Origin: Ilyonectria destructans
Lineage: Eukaryota; Ascomycota; Sordariomycetes; Hypocreales; Nectriaceae
DNA length: 64,000 nucleotides
Reading direction: 5' to 3'
NCBI GenBank assembly: GCA_020740775.1
Contig: JAHEWK010000017.1
Location: forward strand, 1,302,001-1,366,000
Below are positions 44,718 through 55,361 of the stretch, piece after piece. The number at the start of each line of letters is the position of its first letter. Positions within the stretch are counted from its first letter, which is position 1. The notes beneath the pieces were generated by a model that was not told the DNA's origin, made no database searches, and was given only the letters and a program-made list of their open reading frames with translations. The position numbers and the translations under genes were made by a program.

Positions 44718-46940
44718 ATGTTATCGTGCTTCGGATGCTTCACGTCTGGCGGCGAAGAGGGCGAGCGCGAGCCGCTGCTCCCGCGATACAATGACGACAC
44801 GGCACTACAGACGCGCCTCCACGAGAAGCTCCACACATACCAGATGCTCCGGGCCATGTCCAAGGGGTTCATGCCAACCAATGAACAGGCCATCGTCCAT
44901 CTGCGCACGCTTCTTTCCGCTCAGGTCCTGAACCCAAACGGCAACGAGCTGAGCCCGTCGGGGCGGGCGCTGGTCCGCAGCCTGAGGCTCTGGCTCACGC
45001 AGCTCATCGCTGTGCTGCAGCACAAGAATTCCGAGGACCAGATCCAGGACTTTGTTTGGTACCTGGCCAAGGCGCGGCTAGATGTCGATGTGGCGGATAT
45101 CGGGGCGAGGGCGTCCCGGGCAAAGGTGCAGGCCGATGCAACAGCGACATACAGGAGCTTGCAGACCGTTGGCTCGCTGCTCCTCAACAACTCAGACTTT
45201 CGCATCTTTCTATCGGACTTGAGTACTGTCGGCAGAGAAGTGCTTCGGGATACAGCCTTTACTCTGGCCGATGTGTCCAAGCAGGCGGGCGAGTCCATCG
45301 AGCCAAACAAGGAGAGCCAGGACGCGTTGAAACATCTGAATGGCAACTCTCAGCCCGTCCCGACAAACCAGGATCTCAAAGATGAACTCGTCAAGGTATC
45401 AGACGCCGTGGCACATGGTACCGCAGAGGTAATCGACGAGGCTGGGCAGAGCTTGGCGGAGCATGTCAAGGGAGAAGAGGGAGAGACGCTGGTCCACCGC
45501 CTCAAGGAAACCGTCGTCAACCTTCGGAAGCGTACAGACTATTCGGAATCCGTTTCAACGCTGTCTCGTCTCGTTCGGCGCTACCTTCTGGCATACTCCC
45601 ACGCCGCCGCAGAGACGATGCAAGCCGTCGAGGAGGACGCGCACACCAACGCCGAGGCCGACCGGGCGCTTCACAACTTCTGGCTCTTCATCACCTCCCT
45701 CGGAAACCGCGAGGACTGGGACAAGGTGGAGAAGTCGTTTGCGTCGGTCATGGAGGACGGCCAGACGGATCCCAACTTTGACGACCTCGTTAGGCAGGTT
45801 GGCAACATGGTGCAGGACATGCTGACGGAGCCGGACTTTTTCGACGAGGCCGAGGAGCGGTTCCAGCAACTTCGCAAGCAGTCGAATGAGTTGGTGGCCA
45901 AGTCGTTGATCCGGGATGACTTGGACGCCCTCCTCGCCAGCCTGCACTCGGCGCTGCGCTCGGTGCTGGAGGACGCGGACATGGCGAAGCTCATCAGCGC
46001 CAGCAAGAGGATTGCCACTCTTCTATCCCCGGTTGGGCAGCACGCCAACAGCGAACTGATCTCCGACTCGATCAATATTTTTGTGCCATTGCTCATCCAA
46101 GCCATCCAGTATATCCCCATTCCGCGCGTGGAAGTGGCGTCGCCGGCCATCGACCTCTTGCTGGAGAACCTCATCCTCGAACCAGGGCGGACCGTCAACC
46201 ACAGCTCCTTCTTCCCATACAAGCTAAATATTTCGACTCAGAATGACGTAGAAGTACGAAAAGCACGCTTTGGAACAACATCGTCCTTGACGTCGGTGAT
46301 AAATATCACGATATCAGGGCTGTCCATCGCAGCTGATGACCTGGGCTACTGGCTGCGTCTACACTCTGGTTTACTCCGGATGGTGGACGAAGGCCTTGCT
46401 GGGTTCTACCTGGACAAGCGCGGCGTCGACATATCCCTCGACATCGAGATTGGGCGGAACCGGCTGGAGCAGATGGTTGTCCTGCGGAACGTCGACGTGC
46501 ACATTCACCACCTCAACTACAAGCTCACCAAGTCAAAGTTTGCATGCCTGGCCTGGCTTCTCAAGCCCTTGATACGACCAATCGTGAAGAAGGCACTCGA
46601 GATCAAGGTTTCGGCCGGCATCACCGAGGGCATACACACGCTCAACAGGGAGCTACTCTACGCAAGGGAGAGGCTGCGAGCCACGCGCATCGCCAACCCC
46701 AGCGACCTGTGGACCTTTATTCGCGCGGTGCTCGCCCGGCTGGTACCGGCGAGCGACCCAGACATAGAGGCGCGGGTGGGCGTCGAGGCGGGCAAGGGCG
46801 TGTTCCACGGACGCTATGCGCCGGGCAGCCTGGTCAGGCTGTGGGAGAGGGAGGGCCGCGATGCGGAGCAGCAGGTGTTTGAGTACCGGCGGGCAGGGTG
46901 GAAAAATCACATATTTGACGTCAAAACACAGGCGGTGTGA
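44718..46940 (+). CDS. HAM1-like protein (HAM1_N and HAM1_C domains)
   Basis: Intronless, 740 residues from ATG 44718. The N-terminus MLSCFGCFTSGG is Cys-rich and may be lipid-modified. An EPLLPRYNDDTALQTRLHEK motif, frequent in this fungal family, follows. The middle is helical and charged (LADVSKQAGESIEP, GHAEVIDEAGQSLAE-like segment, EDWDKVEKSFASVMEDGQ). The C-terminal part (FPYKLNISTQNDVEVRKARFG, DDLGYWLRLHSG, DEGLAGFYLDKRGVDISLDI) fits HAM1_C, which resembles lipid-binding BPI/TULIP folds. The exact function is not known; a role at membranes is inferred. The frame is undamaged. Confidence 0.8.
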   Translation: MLSCFGCFTSGGEEGEREPLLPRYNDDTALQTRLHEKLHTYQMLRAMSKGFMPTNEQAIVHLRTLLSAQVLNPNGNELSPSGRALVRSLRLWLTQLIAVLQHKNSEDQIQDFVWYLAKARLDVDVADIGARASRAKVQADATATYRSLQTVGSLLLNNSDFRIFLSDLSTVGREVLRDTAFTLADVSKQAGESIEPNKESQDALKHLNGNSQPVPTNQDLKDELVKVSDAVAHGTAEVIDEAGQSLAEHVKGEEGETLVHRLKETVVNLRKRTDYSESVSTLSRLVRRYLLAYSHAAAETMQAVEEDAHTNAEADRALHNFWLFITSLGNREDWDKVEKSFASVMEDGQTDPNFDDLVRQVGNMVQDMLTEPDFFDEAEERFQQLRKQSNELVAKSLIRDDLDALLASLHSALRSVLEDADMAKLISASKRIATLLSPVGQHANSELISDSINIFVPLLIQAIQYIPIPRVEVASPAIDLLLENLILEPGRTVNHSSFFPYKLNISTQNDVEVRKARFGTTSSLTSVINITISGLSIAADDLGYWLRLHSGLLRMVDEGLAGFYLDKRGVDISLDIEIGRNRLEQMVVLRNVDVHIHHLNYKLTKSKFACLAWLLKPLIRPIVKKALEIKVSAGITEGIHTLNRELLYARERLRATRIANPSDLWTFIRAVLARLVPASDPDIEARVGVEAGKGVFHGRYAPGSLVRLWEREGRDAEQQVFEYRRAGWKNHIFDVKTQAV

Positions 46941-47383
46941 TGGGTGTTTGCGTTAGGCCGTGATGGGAGGTGGTGCGTCGACATCTGGGCTTGAAGGGTG
47001 GATGGGCTTGAAAAGGAAGGGCCTGGAAGACGGGCGTGAAGGGATATGGCGTTCTTGGCTGGACGCATGGGACGACGATGGGGGAAAAAGGGGTGGCTCG
47101 ACATGGCGGCGGCGTGTTGGTGACACAAAATGCGGCTGAGTTGACGAACATCAAGTGTCATATTGACCCCCTCCCCGACAAGCCGAACCGTGCTGTAGTA
47201 ATGTAACGAGTATTGATGACCAAAAGTGAGACGGAGAGCTTCGCATGTTGAAAGAGTGATGACCAAAAGCCGTGCTCTCGCTGGTCAAGTCCAGGGCTAG
47301 GGTTCCGCTCACGTCAAACCTCTACTGACGATAATGGTTAAACCAGAATGCCAGCTGAGACGGTTGGTGTTATAAGTAACGTA
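46941..47383. other. 3' flank of the HAM1-like gene
   Basis: No gene seen before the MITE. Confidence 0.4.
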
Positions 47384-47822
47384 ACGTGTATGATAAGCGA
47401 GTGGCTCAGACAAGCGAGTGGCCCACTTCAAAATCCCATACAAAACGCCGTTTTCGACTCCCCTGCAAAAACTGTCAATTTTCAATAAAACGCAATAAGA
47501 TATTGCCTATATATTTTGTTTTAATACAGTAATAGCTTAATACTTTTCTGACATTTTATATAATTTTATTCAATAAAGTATTTTAAATTTTCGTTTATAA
47601 GAATACCTTATACTGAAGTTTTAGAATAACTTCTCAAATAAAATTTTGTAAAATCTGAGAAAAATTATATTCTATCACTATACTATAGAAAGCATATAAG
47701 TGATATTTAGTTAAGATTTATTAAAAATTGATGGTTTTTGCAAGGGAGTTAAAAACAGCGTTTGATATGGAATTTTGAAGTGAGCCACTCACTTGTTTGA
47801 GCCACTCGCTTATCATACACGT
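47384..47822. mobile_element. AT-rich MITE with about 95-bp inverted ends
   Basis: 439 bp with TA on both sides (47382-47383, 47823-47824). The ends read ACGTGTATGATAAGCGAGTG and its complement; the arms match over about 95 bp with scattered C/T differences. The interior (47480-47740) is very AT-rich. The termini closely resemble the right end of the truncated pogo-like element at 58199 (ACGTCCATGATAAGCGAGTG on the minus strand), so it is probably mobilised by that family. Confidence 0.8.
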
Positions 47823-50140
47823 TATTCAACACATGCTTCACTTTCGTTGCGCCCTAGCTGTATTAAGCTAGCTGAAATGCAAGACTGGGCAGTCCTACCG
47901 GATTCTCGCTCTGGATTCAGACCATATGCGAAGTTGTATTAGTTACTCAGAAACTTCCATACTAAGACGTTTGCCCCATGCGGCGTGCATAGTATCACGC
48001 TTCACACCCACTTATATCTAGAACCAGTAAGACCTCAGTACAGCCACAATTACCGAATTTGCTACGGCTGATATACCATATTGTTTCGAGACATTGGGGA
48101 AGCGGTACTCATACAGCTGGATGGCGGGATCATTAGTACGGTGTGGTGGCGATAACATCTAGGCGAGAACCGAACGCAAGATCTCCCAGCGGTGGAGAAC
48201 ATTACTATACGATGACATAAAGGATCCAGCTCCTCGGATCGTGATTGCCAGCCCGGATAATAGGTTGCGACGAGAGGACTTCTAAGGCCTAAGTTGACAT
48301 TCTGGATATTGAAGAAGAGGGAATTCAAGGGACATTCCTAAGCAGGGGGGCCAACAGACATGAGCCGGACACGGGAGGATCGAGAGGATACGAGGACCAA
48401 ATATGGCAGCTTTCACGAGCCACCACCTGTCTAGGGTTGTTGTGTTGAAGAACTTGCTTTTTTGGGGGACATGGATGATACAACCTCTGGCTGGAAGACC
48501 TTCCTTCCGGTTTGATCAAATGTGTGACCTTTTAGTTTGTTGGGTGTGACAGTTGCTAGTGATGGTATCCAGTTCGACCCATCAAACCGTTTGCGCTAGA
48601 GAGCGCTGTCGGTGCTGATAATAAACACGTCCAGATGGTTTCCACTTCTTGCAACAGCTGCCGGTGGCCCTAACTAGACTCCAGTCAATACCTCAAAAGC
48701 CCGTTCTGCCCTCTCTGATCTGACAAAGCTGGCCGTCTTCGCCAATGGTGAAGACGCTGAGATAGTTCAGACCAGTGGAGACCGCTACAGCCTACAGGGC
48801 GATAAAGAAAGGTACCCCTCATAAACTCATATCTCTAAGGACCGTTACCAACTTGGAACCCGTTTACGGTCTTACTATGAGAGTTCAGAAAGAAGACGTC
48901 GATTCGATTGTCGCGGGAGACTGAGCTAATATGCCGGGCTGCTTTCCAGGACGCCAAGCTTTGCTGGGAATGTCGACCTGACGACTAGAGTACTATTTTC
49001 GCGTCCGTGCACACGTCCGTGTCCCAAGCATTCTCGTCGTTTTTATACGCTGGAGGAGGGTCTTGCCAGTCTTTCGCAAAATACACGCTTTTCGCCCGTG
49101 CACGCCTGCAGGGTTCTTCCCCTGGCTAGCACTGCGCCCCCAGCGAGCTTCCAGCAATCCCGGGCTAACACATCCCTACCACCCATGTCCAATCCAACGA
49201 CTGGTCAGCCGGACTCGGAGGAGGACGAAGATGGCCAAGCAAGATTAACTTAGACAATAGAGAATAAGCGAACAATAATGATCGGCTTCAGGGATCTTGC
49301 CACCCTAAGCTGAAGGGAACCATTCTTTCTCAGTTTTCCCACTCATTAGTTTGACTTCGGGTTGTACTTTGCGCTTCTGCTGTGAGCTGTATATGCGTCC
49401 CGTTAGTTGGCTGGTGCTGATCCGACCCGATCGATCCCTGGTAATCATCCAACGTAGATGAGAATGCTGCGCATCGTCTCTAAAGCATACAGTCGTCTAT
49501 ATAAAGCCCTAATTTCCTGATCAAGTGTATTCAAGCCGATATATTGGTGTTCTGCACGGCTCTCGTGCGTTGAATGGTGTTTTGTGAGGGTCGAGCCTAC
49601 TACGGTGGACTGAAGACCTTCGACCCCGCGTCCGGGCCGGTATGCATGGGCCTAAGACACTGGCGGCGGGAGATGGAGCTGTCAACCAGCCACATGCCCG
49701 ACGAGGAGAAGGAGGAGGATGACATGGCCATGACGAATTGGAAGAGGAAGACGCAGATCCACTGCCACCTTTGAAGGTGCAGCAAAGCGTGGGCCTGAGC
49801 GTGCCGCTAGGACCAACGTCAATGTTCAGTCAGCGGCTTGGTGCGCAACCCACTAAATTTGCCCGACCACGGCATGCTGTAGACTCCTAACCACCATTTA
49901 TACCGCTCCTCTCTGCCCGATAAGCTCGAAACAGATACACCACGCTTGGAAGTTCACAAACAAACCGTCTTGAATTGCCACGCGCTCCTTCCTGTCACTG
50001 TTGTCGCTGCGTGTTTACCTCATTTTCTCCCATTCTAGTAGCGCATTTTCCTTTATCTGACACAGTTCTAGTCCGAAATACGATTCTCTTTTTGTAGAGC
50101 CCCACCATACCGCTGCAATACACCAAACCAGACACCCATC
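47823..50140. other. no gene supported; upstream region of the 14-3-3 gene
   Basis: Over 2.3 kb with only short unsupported frames. A TATATAAAG-like box lies near 49499. 49960-50135 is pyrimidine-rich, consistent with promoter and leader of the gene at 50141. Confidence 0.35.
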
Positions 50141-51063
50141 ATGCAGCGTAAGAAGTTTGTCTCTCCCGCTCGATCGGTCTCTCCACGCCCATCACACTGA
50201 TTTCATGGCTGTAGCCAGATTTTCCTCGCTCGCCTCTGTGGCCAGGCTGAGCGCTACGATGATATGGTCCCCTTTCTGAAGGAAGTCGTCAAGACGGGTG
50301 GTGAGCTGAGTGTCGATGAGCGGAACCTTCTCACCACTGCTTTTAACAACGTGTTCGGCACCCGCCGTGCCAGCTGGCGCATTATCTCCTCGATCGAGCA
50401 AAACGAGTTAAGGGGTAATGAGACGCATACTACTACTATACGTGGATACCGCATTAAGATTGAGAATGAGCTCGAGAAGATCTGCCGGGACGTCTTGGAT
50501 CTGCTAGACGGGAGCCTGATTCCCAATGCCAGTACTGGCGAGTCGAAGGCCTTATATTACAAGATGTATGCCTATTTACTGGTCTCCCTTTCTCAAGGAC
50601 ACTTGGGCTGACTCCTCATATTTTTAGGAAGGGTGACTACAGCCGTTACCTGGCCGGGTTCGTGTCGGGTGAGGAGCACAATCTTGCAGTTACCTCTGCA
50701 TACAAGGCCTACAAGGTGGGTTCCAAATATGTTGGTTCAGAATTCAGTCAGCCAAGGTGTACTGATCAGAGATTTTTGTTTGCTTCTTAGATTGCTGCCA
50801 ATGTTGCTCAAACAGAGTTCACGGCCACTCACCCATTGCGGCTGGGCTTGGCTCTCAACTTCTCTGTCTTCTACTACAAAATTCTGGATTCACGCGATCT
50901 TGCCCGTCGTCTTGCGAAGCATGCTTTTGATGATGCCAAGGCCGAGCTCGATGCCCTGACCGAGGAGCCTGATGGCGACAGCATCCTCATCATGCAACTC
51001 CTTTGTGACAACCTGACCCTTTGGGCGGCTTCAGACAGTGATAAGCCTGAAGGCATCCGTTGA
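50141..51063 (+). CDS. divergent 14-3-3 protein paralogue
   Basis: Exons 50219-50565, 50628-50715 and 50791-51063 are clear (introns GTATGC..TTTAG, GTGGGT..TCTTAG). The first exon at 50141 is uncertain because the best donor (ATGCAGC/GTAAGA) does not keep frame; a GTCTCT donor at 50159 would. Family landmarks: [83 protein letters not shown] and [15 protein letters not shown] end ([15 protein letters not shown]). 14-3-3 dimers bind phospho-Ser/Thr peptides. The pocket Arg and Arg-Tyr (GTRR, SRYL) remain, but Lys49 (human zeta numbering) is Asn in AFNNVFG. The acidic C-terminal tail is short. Possibly a second, specialised paralogue or early decay. Confidence 0.85.
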
Positions 51064-51586
51064 AGAAAGATGAGACATAGACTTGGCGCACGCATTTAGT
51101 CGACTTAGTGTGACGGTACAAGGGCACGAACGAGGTCGAGTGCGACTTGGGTAAAATGATTGTTTACGAGGAGAGAAAGAGATTCCTAAGGAAAACTCTG
51201 ACTTAAGCTATTTACACAATAAGTTAAATGAGACTATTCATAAAGTATGAAAGTCACGTGATCGTTCCCTCACACTTAGTCCCATGCATGCCCTTCATAT
51301 ATACCTCAGGCTATGGACTAGGAGAAGTTTAGAGGTACTAATTGCGACTCGGATATATAAAGCTTCTCTGTCTCTCCCCATTCCTTCTCTTAGAGCGGGA
51401 GAAACTTCACACAACGCTGCTCATCATCACATCATACATCCTTAACAAAAACTAGCACCTCTTTTAGCCCTTACAAAGGTAAGGGTCTGATCAACTATCC
51501 CCTCAATTGTGGGAAGCTTCCCCTAAGTAACTTGCTCCAGTGTTATGGTACTAGCAGAAACTCAATGTAACAGTCACGATAACGTC
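51064..51586. other. 3' flank of the 14-3-3 gene
   Basis: No gene seen. Confidence 0.4.
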
Positions 51587-51955
51587 TTATCTGTTATAAT
51601 CTTCGGGCTGAAAAACGCCCTTCGGGCTGAATAACCTTCCTTCAAGCTCAGGCCATTGGGGGGCAAAGCCACGGCTTTTATCTTCAATGTAAGACTCACT
51701 GAAAGCTTGCTTCCACCCGTGGATCGTTTGGTTCGGAATTTTGAAGTGTGCCTTGGCATCCCTTAAGGTAGGGGTGCATAACACTCCATTGATGTTAATG
51801 CGGTAATGAATTAACCACATAACAACCTCAGTTTTCTTCTTCTTTGTGTAGGAACGTTGCTGACGAAGAGCCGGCTTTGAGATCTTGAATTTCCGGTTTT
51901 TGAGTGGCGTTGGCTTTGGACCACGCTTTGGGGGCCTTGGAATTGATATCTATGA
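51587..51955 (-). pseudogene. fragment of a dispersed helix-turn-helix protein
   Basis: Frame SIPRPPKRGPKPTPLKNRKFKI .. RRSYT-like KKKKTEVVMWLIHYRI, then LRDAKAHFKIPNQTIHGWKQAF and a stop at 51587. The AT-hook-like PKRGPKP start and the TLRDAKAHFKIPNQTI helix-turn-helix resemble repetitive fungal proteins related to transposase DNA-binding domains. No catalytic part follows. I infer a truncated copy; the exact family is not certain. Confidence 0.45.
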
Positions 51956-52407
51956 TGCAACGTTGAGATCAATCTCTTGAAGGGGTGGCATCATGCGAAA
52001 ATACGGCTTGAGAATGACTTCAATTAAGGAAGAAAGTCAGGAAACGCAAAGGGGATAATGCGTATGGGCAACATCACGGCTTTCTGATACACTACCCCTC
52101 AGTTCAAGCCGGCACGCTAATTGTATGAGGAATAGATCTGCATTACAGTGGGGGGCCAAGCCTTTTAGTGGCACGCCTCTTGCCCGAGATGACTGAATTG
52201 TTACAGTATGGTAGAAGTGGCGTGGGTACACTAGCCGCTCCTAAAGGGATCTGGTCAGATGCTCGCGAAATTGCAGCGCTTCAACCCATGCCGGTTCCCA
52301 ATTGGGATGGTCGCTTGTACATAAGCAGAAAGGAGTGTGAGCACAGCACTCACCCGCAACCACAGACCATCTTCAGAAGTTTGCAAGATGGCAGCAACTC
52401 GATGCCT

Positions 52408-52414
52408 ATATAAC
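52408..52414 (+). promoter_or_regulatory. TATA-like box
   Basis: TATATAA about 75 bp before the ATG at 52486, the correct spacing for a fungal core promoter of the small gene. Confidence 0.4.
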
Positions 52415-52485
52415 CTGCTGTCTTCTTGTCATGTTGGCACCTTGAGTGTCCATCCCTATCCTCATCACCTCTTCAATCTTCAATC

Positions 52486-52740
52486 ATGCTCGCTACCCAA
52501 ATTATCCATTTCTTTCGCTTCGCACCCCTTCTGTTTTCCCCCATCTGCTCAGCTGATTCTTCCCATCTGCGCATCGTCACCGACGGCGAAGAAACAACAG
52601 TCATGGATGAAGAGCTGGCTGAACATGTCTTTGATGACGCTTACGGCGGCTACATCCGTGATATACCCCAGCCAGAGGCCGATGCCATGTGGAAGTCTAT
52701 GGAATTGACCAGCAAAATTGTCCAGGGTGGTCATCAATAA
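52486..52740 (+). CDS. small protein with N-terminal hydrophobic segment, 3' end altered by a MITE
   Basis: 84 residues. The start MLATQIIHFFRFAPLLFSPICSA looks like a signal peptide or anchor. The rest is acidic (DEELAEHVFDDAYGG) and ends PQPEADAMWKSMELTSKIV. The PEADAMW motif faintly recalls the PxPExDxxW motif of UstYa-type (DUF3328) proteins, but the protein is far too short to be sure. The last codons and the stop lie inside the hAT-like MITE that starts at 52723, so the native C-terminus has probably been lost. Confidence 0.4.
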   Translation: MLATQIIHFFRFAPLLFSPICSADSSHLRIVTDGEETTVMDEELAEHVFDDAYGGYIRDIPQPEADAMWKSMELTSKIVQGGHQ

Positions 52741-53145
52741 AAATATCGATTTTATCGTCGATCAATATCGTATCGACCCCTATCGATATCGATTTCAGCA
52801 TAGCCGGGGTTTAACCAGTCGTTTCCCTAGGCAACGCCGCGCGAATATCACAATTTCGGAATAAGTCCACAGCAATCAGGCACCAAAGGTAGGGACAACC
52901 CGCCTCCACAGATCAGGATGTTCAATTCATACTGTACGGTTTAACAAGAACTCGCCCCGTTTGATGTACCGGCCCGTACTAATTTAGCGGGATGGGGACC
53001 TCGACTCTGAGAATATTTTTCGCCCTTCACAGTGGCTGCCTCAAAAAATATGGACGAGGAGGTCCATGTAAATCGATATCGACGATATCGGCTTATCGAT
53101 ATCGTATCGTATCGTATCGTGTCGACCGTATCGATGACCACCCTG
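52723..53145. mobile_element. hAT-like MITE with ATCGT repeats
   Basis: 423 bp. The ends are CAGGGTGGTCATCAATA at 52723 and, on the other strand, CAGGGTGGTCATCGATA at 53145. Adjacent subterminal DNA is made of TATCGATATCG and ATCGT tandem units on both sides. No coding sequence. The CAGGG start is typical of fungal hAT ends, but the flanking octamers (AAATTGTC, ATCGCAAT) do not match. Confidence 0.65.
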
Positions 53146-54492
53146 ATCGCAATCACGGTCACGCCACTCAATTTACAACCCAACACATTTCTGAGAACAA
53201 TCTGGACTCGGAAAGATGGCAACTGTCGACTCAGACAGCTGGTTATGGCTCAAAAGATTGATATCATCTGCCATCCGAATACTTTGGTGGACAAGTCATC
53301 ATCCACAGTTTCTGACTTGTTGCCCTTTAGAAATCTCGTCGACAAGCTGGCGGGAATCAGACCACCCGGATCCAATTCTGGCCCCCCAGATAAACATTGT
53401 GGAAACTCGTGACTTTCGTAAACAAACAAAAAATGTATACCTTGACCATCGCCGTTGTTTCCTCTTGTCCCATGTCACCGTCTCATCCCAGTGACGTGAT
53501 TGCTTGTCAACCCCCCCATTCAGCCATCCCAGCTCAACCAGAACCGCCTTCCATTTATTCCATTCCAGCTCTTGGATAGGAGGCCACGGACAATGCTCCG
53601 AACTTGGATGTCCAATGGGCGGGTTCTCCTCCAAAAATCTCGCAAGGTCTCCAAAACTCATGGTTCTGACCCTTACCAGAACCGTCGTCCCCCGCAGCCC
53701 TCACTATCCCCTCCCTGGACTGGTGAGCGAACGGTGTGTTACGTTTCAGCCCGCCCGCGCGAGCGCACGGATAGCAGGTCTGACCGGTCTCTTGCAAGTC
53801 TCGATGACCCAGATGCCGTTCCAGCACCATCATCCCCTCTGGCGCCGTCCCTCCCGGCAAATCGCAAGTCAGGCTGTGACGGGCGATGCTGTCACATCAG
53901 CTATATGGGCCTTACTATCAGCACCTCTGTTGGAGTGTGCACGTCACTTTTGGTGTGATTAGTTAGCCTAAGCCAAAATGTAACAGATGCGGTAGCCCCC
54001 GCACAGGATGACCGATTGAGGGGCCTGGGATCCAGAGCCAAGCCACCTTTTCCCCGGGAACTTGCTGTTAGTCTGGTGCTTCAACGGTGCCTGTGAGTCG
54101 GAAACATGGCTCTTCTTGTCCACGCGCCTTCACACCCTTAACTTCATCTTCACCCTCCTCGCCGCTGGTCGTGTACGGGTCCGCCAGGGCAATTGAAAAA
54201 ACTCGCTTATCGCTTGCTCCACGTCTTGTTTTCTATTTATGTTGTAGAGTGCGGGTCATTTCGTTTACAACGACTTATTAGAGTCGGCACAGTGTCTTCT
54301 TCCATCCGGAGCTTTCACTACACGGTTTTCCGCAAACCCAAAACCACCATCACTAGCACAAAACGACAGCCCAGCGGTCTATTCAAGGCACTTCCAGATG
54401 GGTAAAGCCTCTCTTTAGCTCTTCCTCCCGCTGCTTCGGCCAGCAGTTTAACCTCTTGCACAGAAACATACAGTTTGATCCCTCTCCATCCC
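53146..54492. other. no gene supported; promoter of the bZIP gene
   Basis: Several overlapping frames at 53500-53960 on both strands lack recognisable domains. 54290-54490 precedes the bZIP start. Confidence 0.35.
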
Positions 54493-55361
54493 ATGGGTGA
54501 CAGAGCCCTGGGTGAACCGAATCCCATGGGAGATGACTCGACCTTTGGGGCATCCTACATCTTCCAACCTCTTCTATGGGAGCAATGGTGGTCGATAGAC
54601 CAGCTTTCCCCGCTTGGTTCGTCCGAAGAAAGGAGCAGCACGACAAACGGCGACTACACGCAGACTGGTCCTCTCCTCGATGACTTCGTATATCGTTGTG
54701 ATACCAGCTCGACAGACCATTGGAATGACACCAGCCCTGTGGCCAATTACACCTACCCGTGGAGTGGCCCTAGTCCTGTCACGAAGTGCACGACTCCAAC
54801 TCCAGATACTGAGCACATGGTTTCCGAGGAATTACCTACCGTCCAGGGCTACTGGCATCCACCCTCGACACCAAAGAAACCGAGTCGAAAGCGGAAGCGC
54901 GACTCCGATGACCTTCCGCCTCGCAAAGCCGCTAGACGAGGTTTGTTAGGTGACGAAGTCATCAATCCACAGAAAGAGAAGAAGTGAAACATTCAACTGT
55001 TCGCCGCAAGAGCAATGCCAGCGGCAACGGCGCTAATTCAGCCCAACATCGTGACGATGACGACCACATCAAGGTAATCCAGGAACGGAACCGAATCGCA
55101 TCCAACAAGTTCCGGGCCAAGAAGAGCGAAGACCTGCTGAGACTCAAGTCCAGTGAGCAGGACATAGAGCGCATCCACCGTGACCTGACCACCTGTGTGG
55201 CCGACCTGACCCTCGAGGTGTACGAGCTCAAGACGCAACTTCTACAGCACTCGGGGTGTAACTGCACCCTCATCCAGAACTACCTCGTACATGAGTCCCA
55301 GCGATACGTACAAGCGTTAGGCGAGAAGTCGCAGCGAGAGGCCACGTATCAACAGCTGTAG
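54493..55361 (+). CDS. bZIP transcription factor
   Basis: ATG 54493 starts a Ser/Thr/Pro-rich acidic region (likely activating) ending in basic clusters (PSRKRKRDSDD, PPRKAARRG). The bZIP domain lies in another frame: ERNRIASNKFRAKK basic region, then a Leu/Val heptad helix (LLRLKSSEQDIERIHRD .. LTLEVYELKTQLLQH) and a conserved tail CNCTLIQNYL. The frames join exactly if 54941-54972 is a 32-nt intron (GTTTGT..CCACAG), giving 278 residues; otherwise a frameshift has split the gene. A frameshifted relative lies inverted at 28944-29308. The signature NRIASNKFR fits AP-1-like fungal bZIPs, which bind DNA as dimers in the nucleus. Confidence 0.75.

Noticed and set aside
53090..53125. ATCGT tandem array as a CRISPR or telomere-like repeat
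   Set aside because: It is a subterminal repeat of the hAT-like MITE; no spacers, and not a telomere motif.
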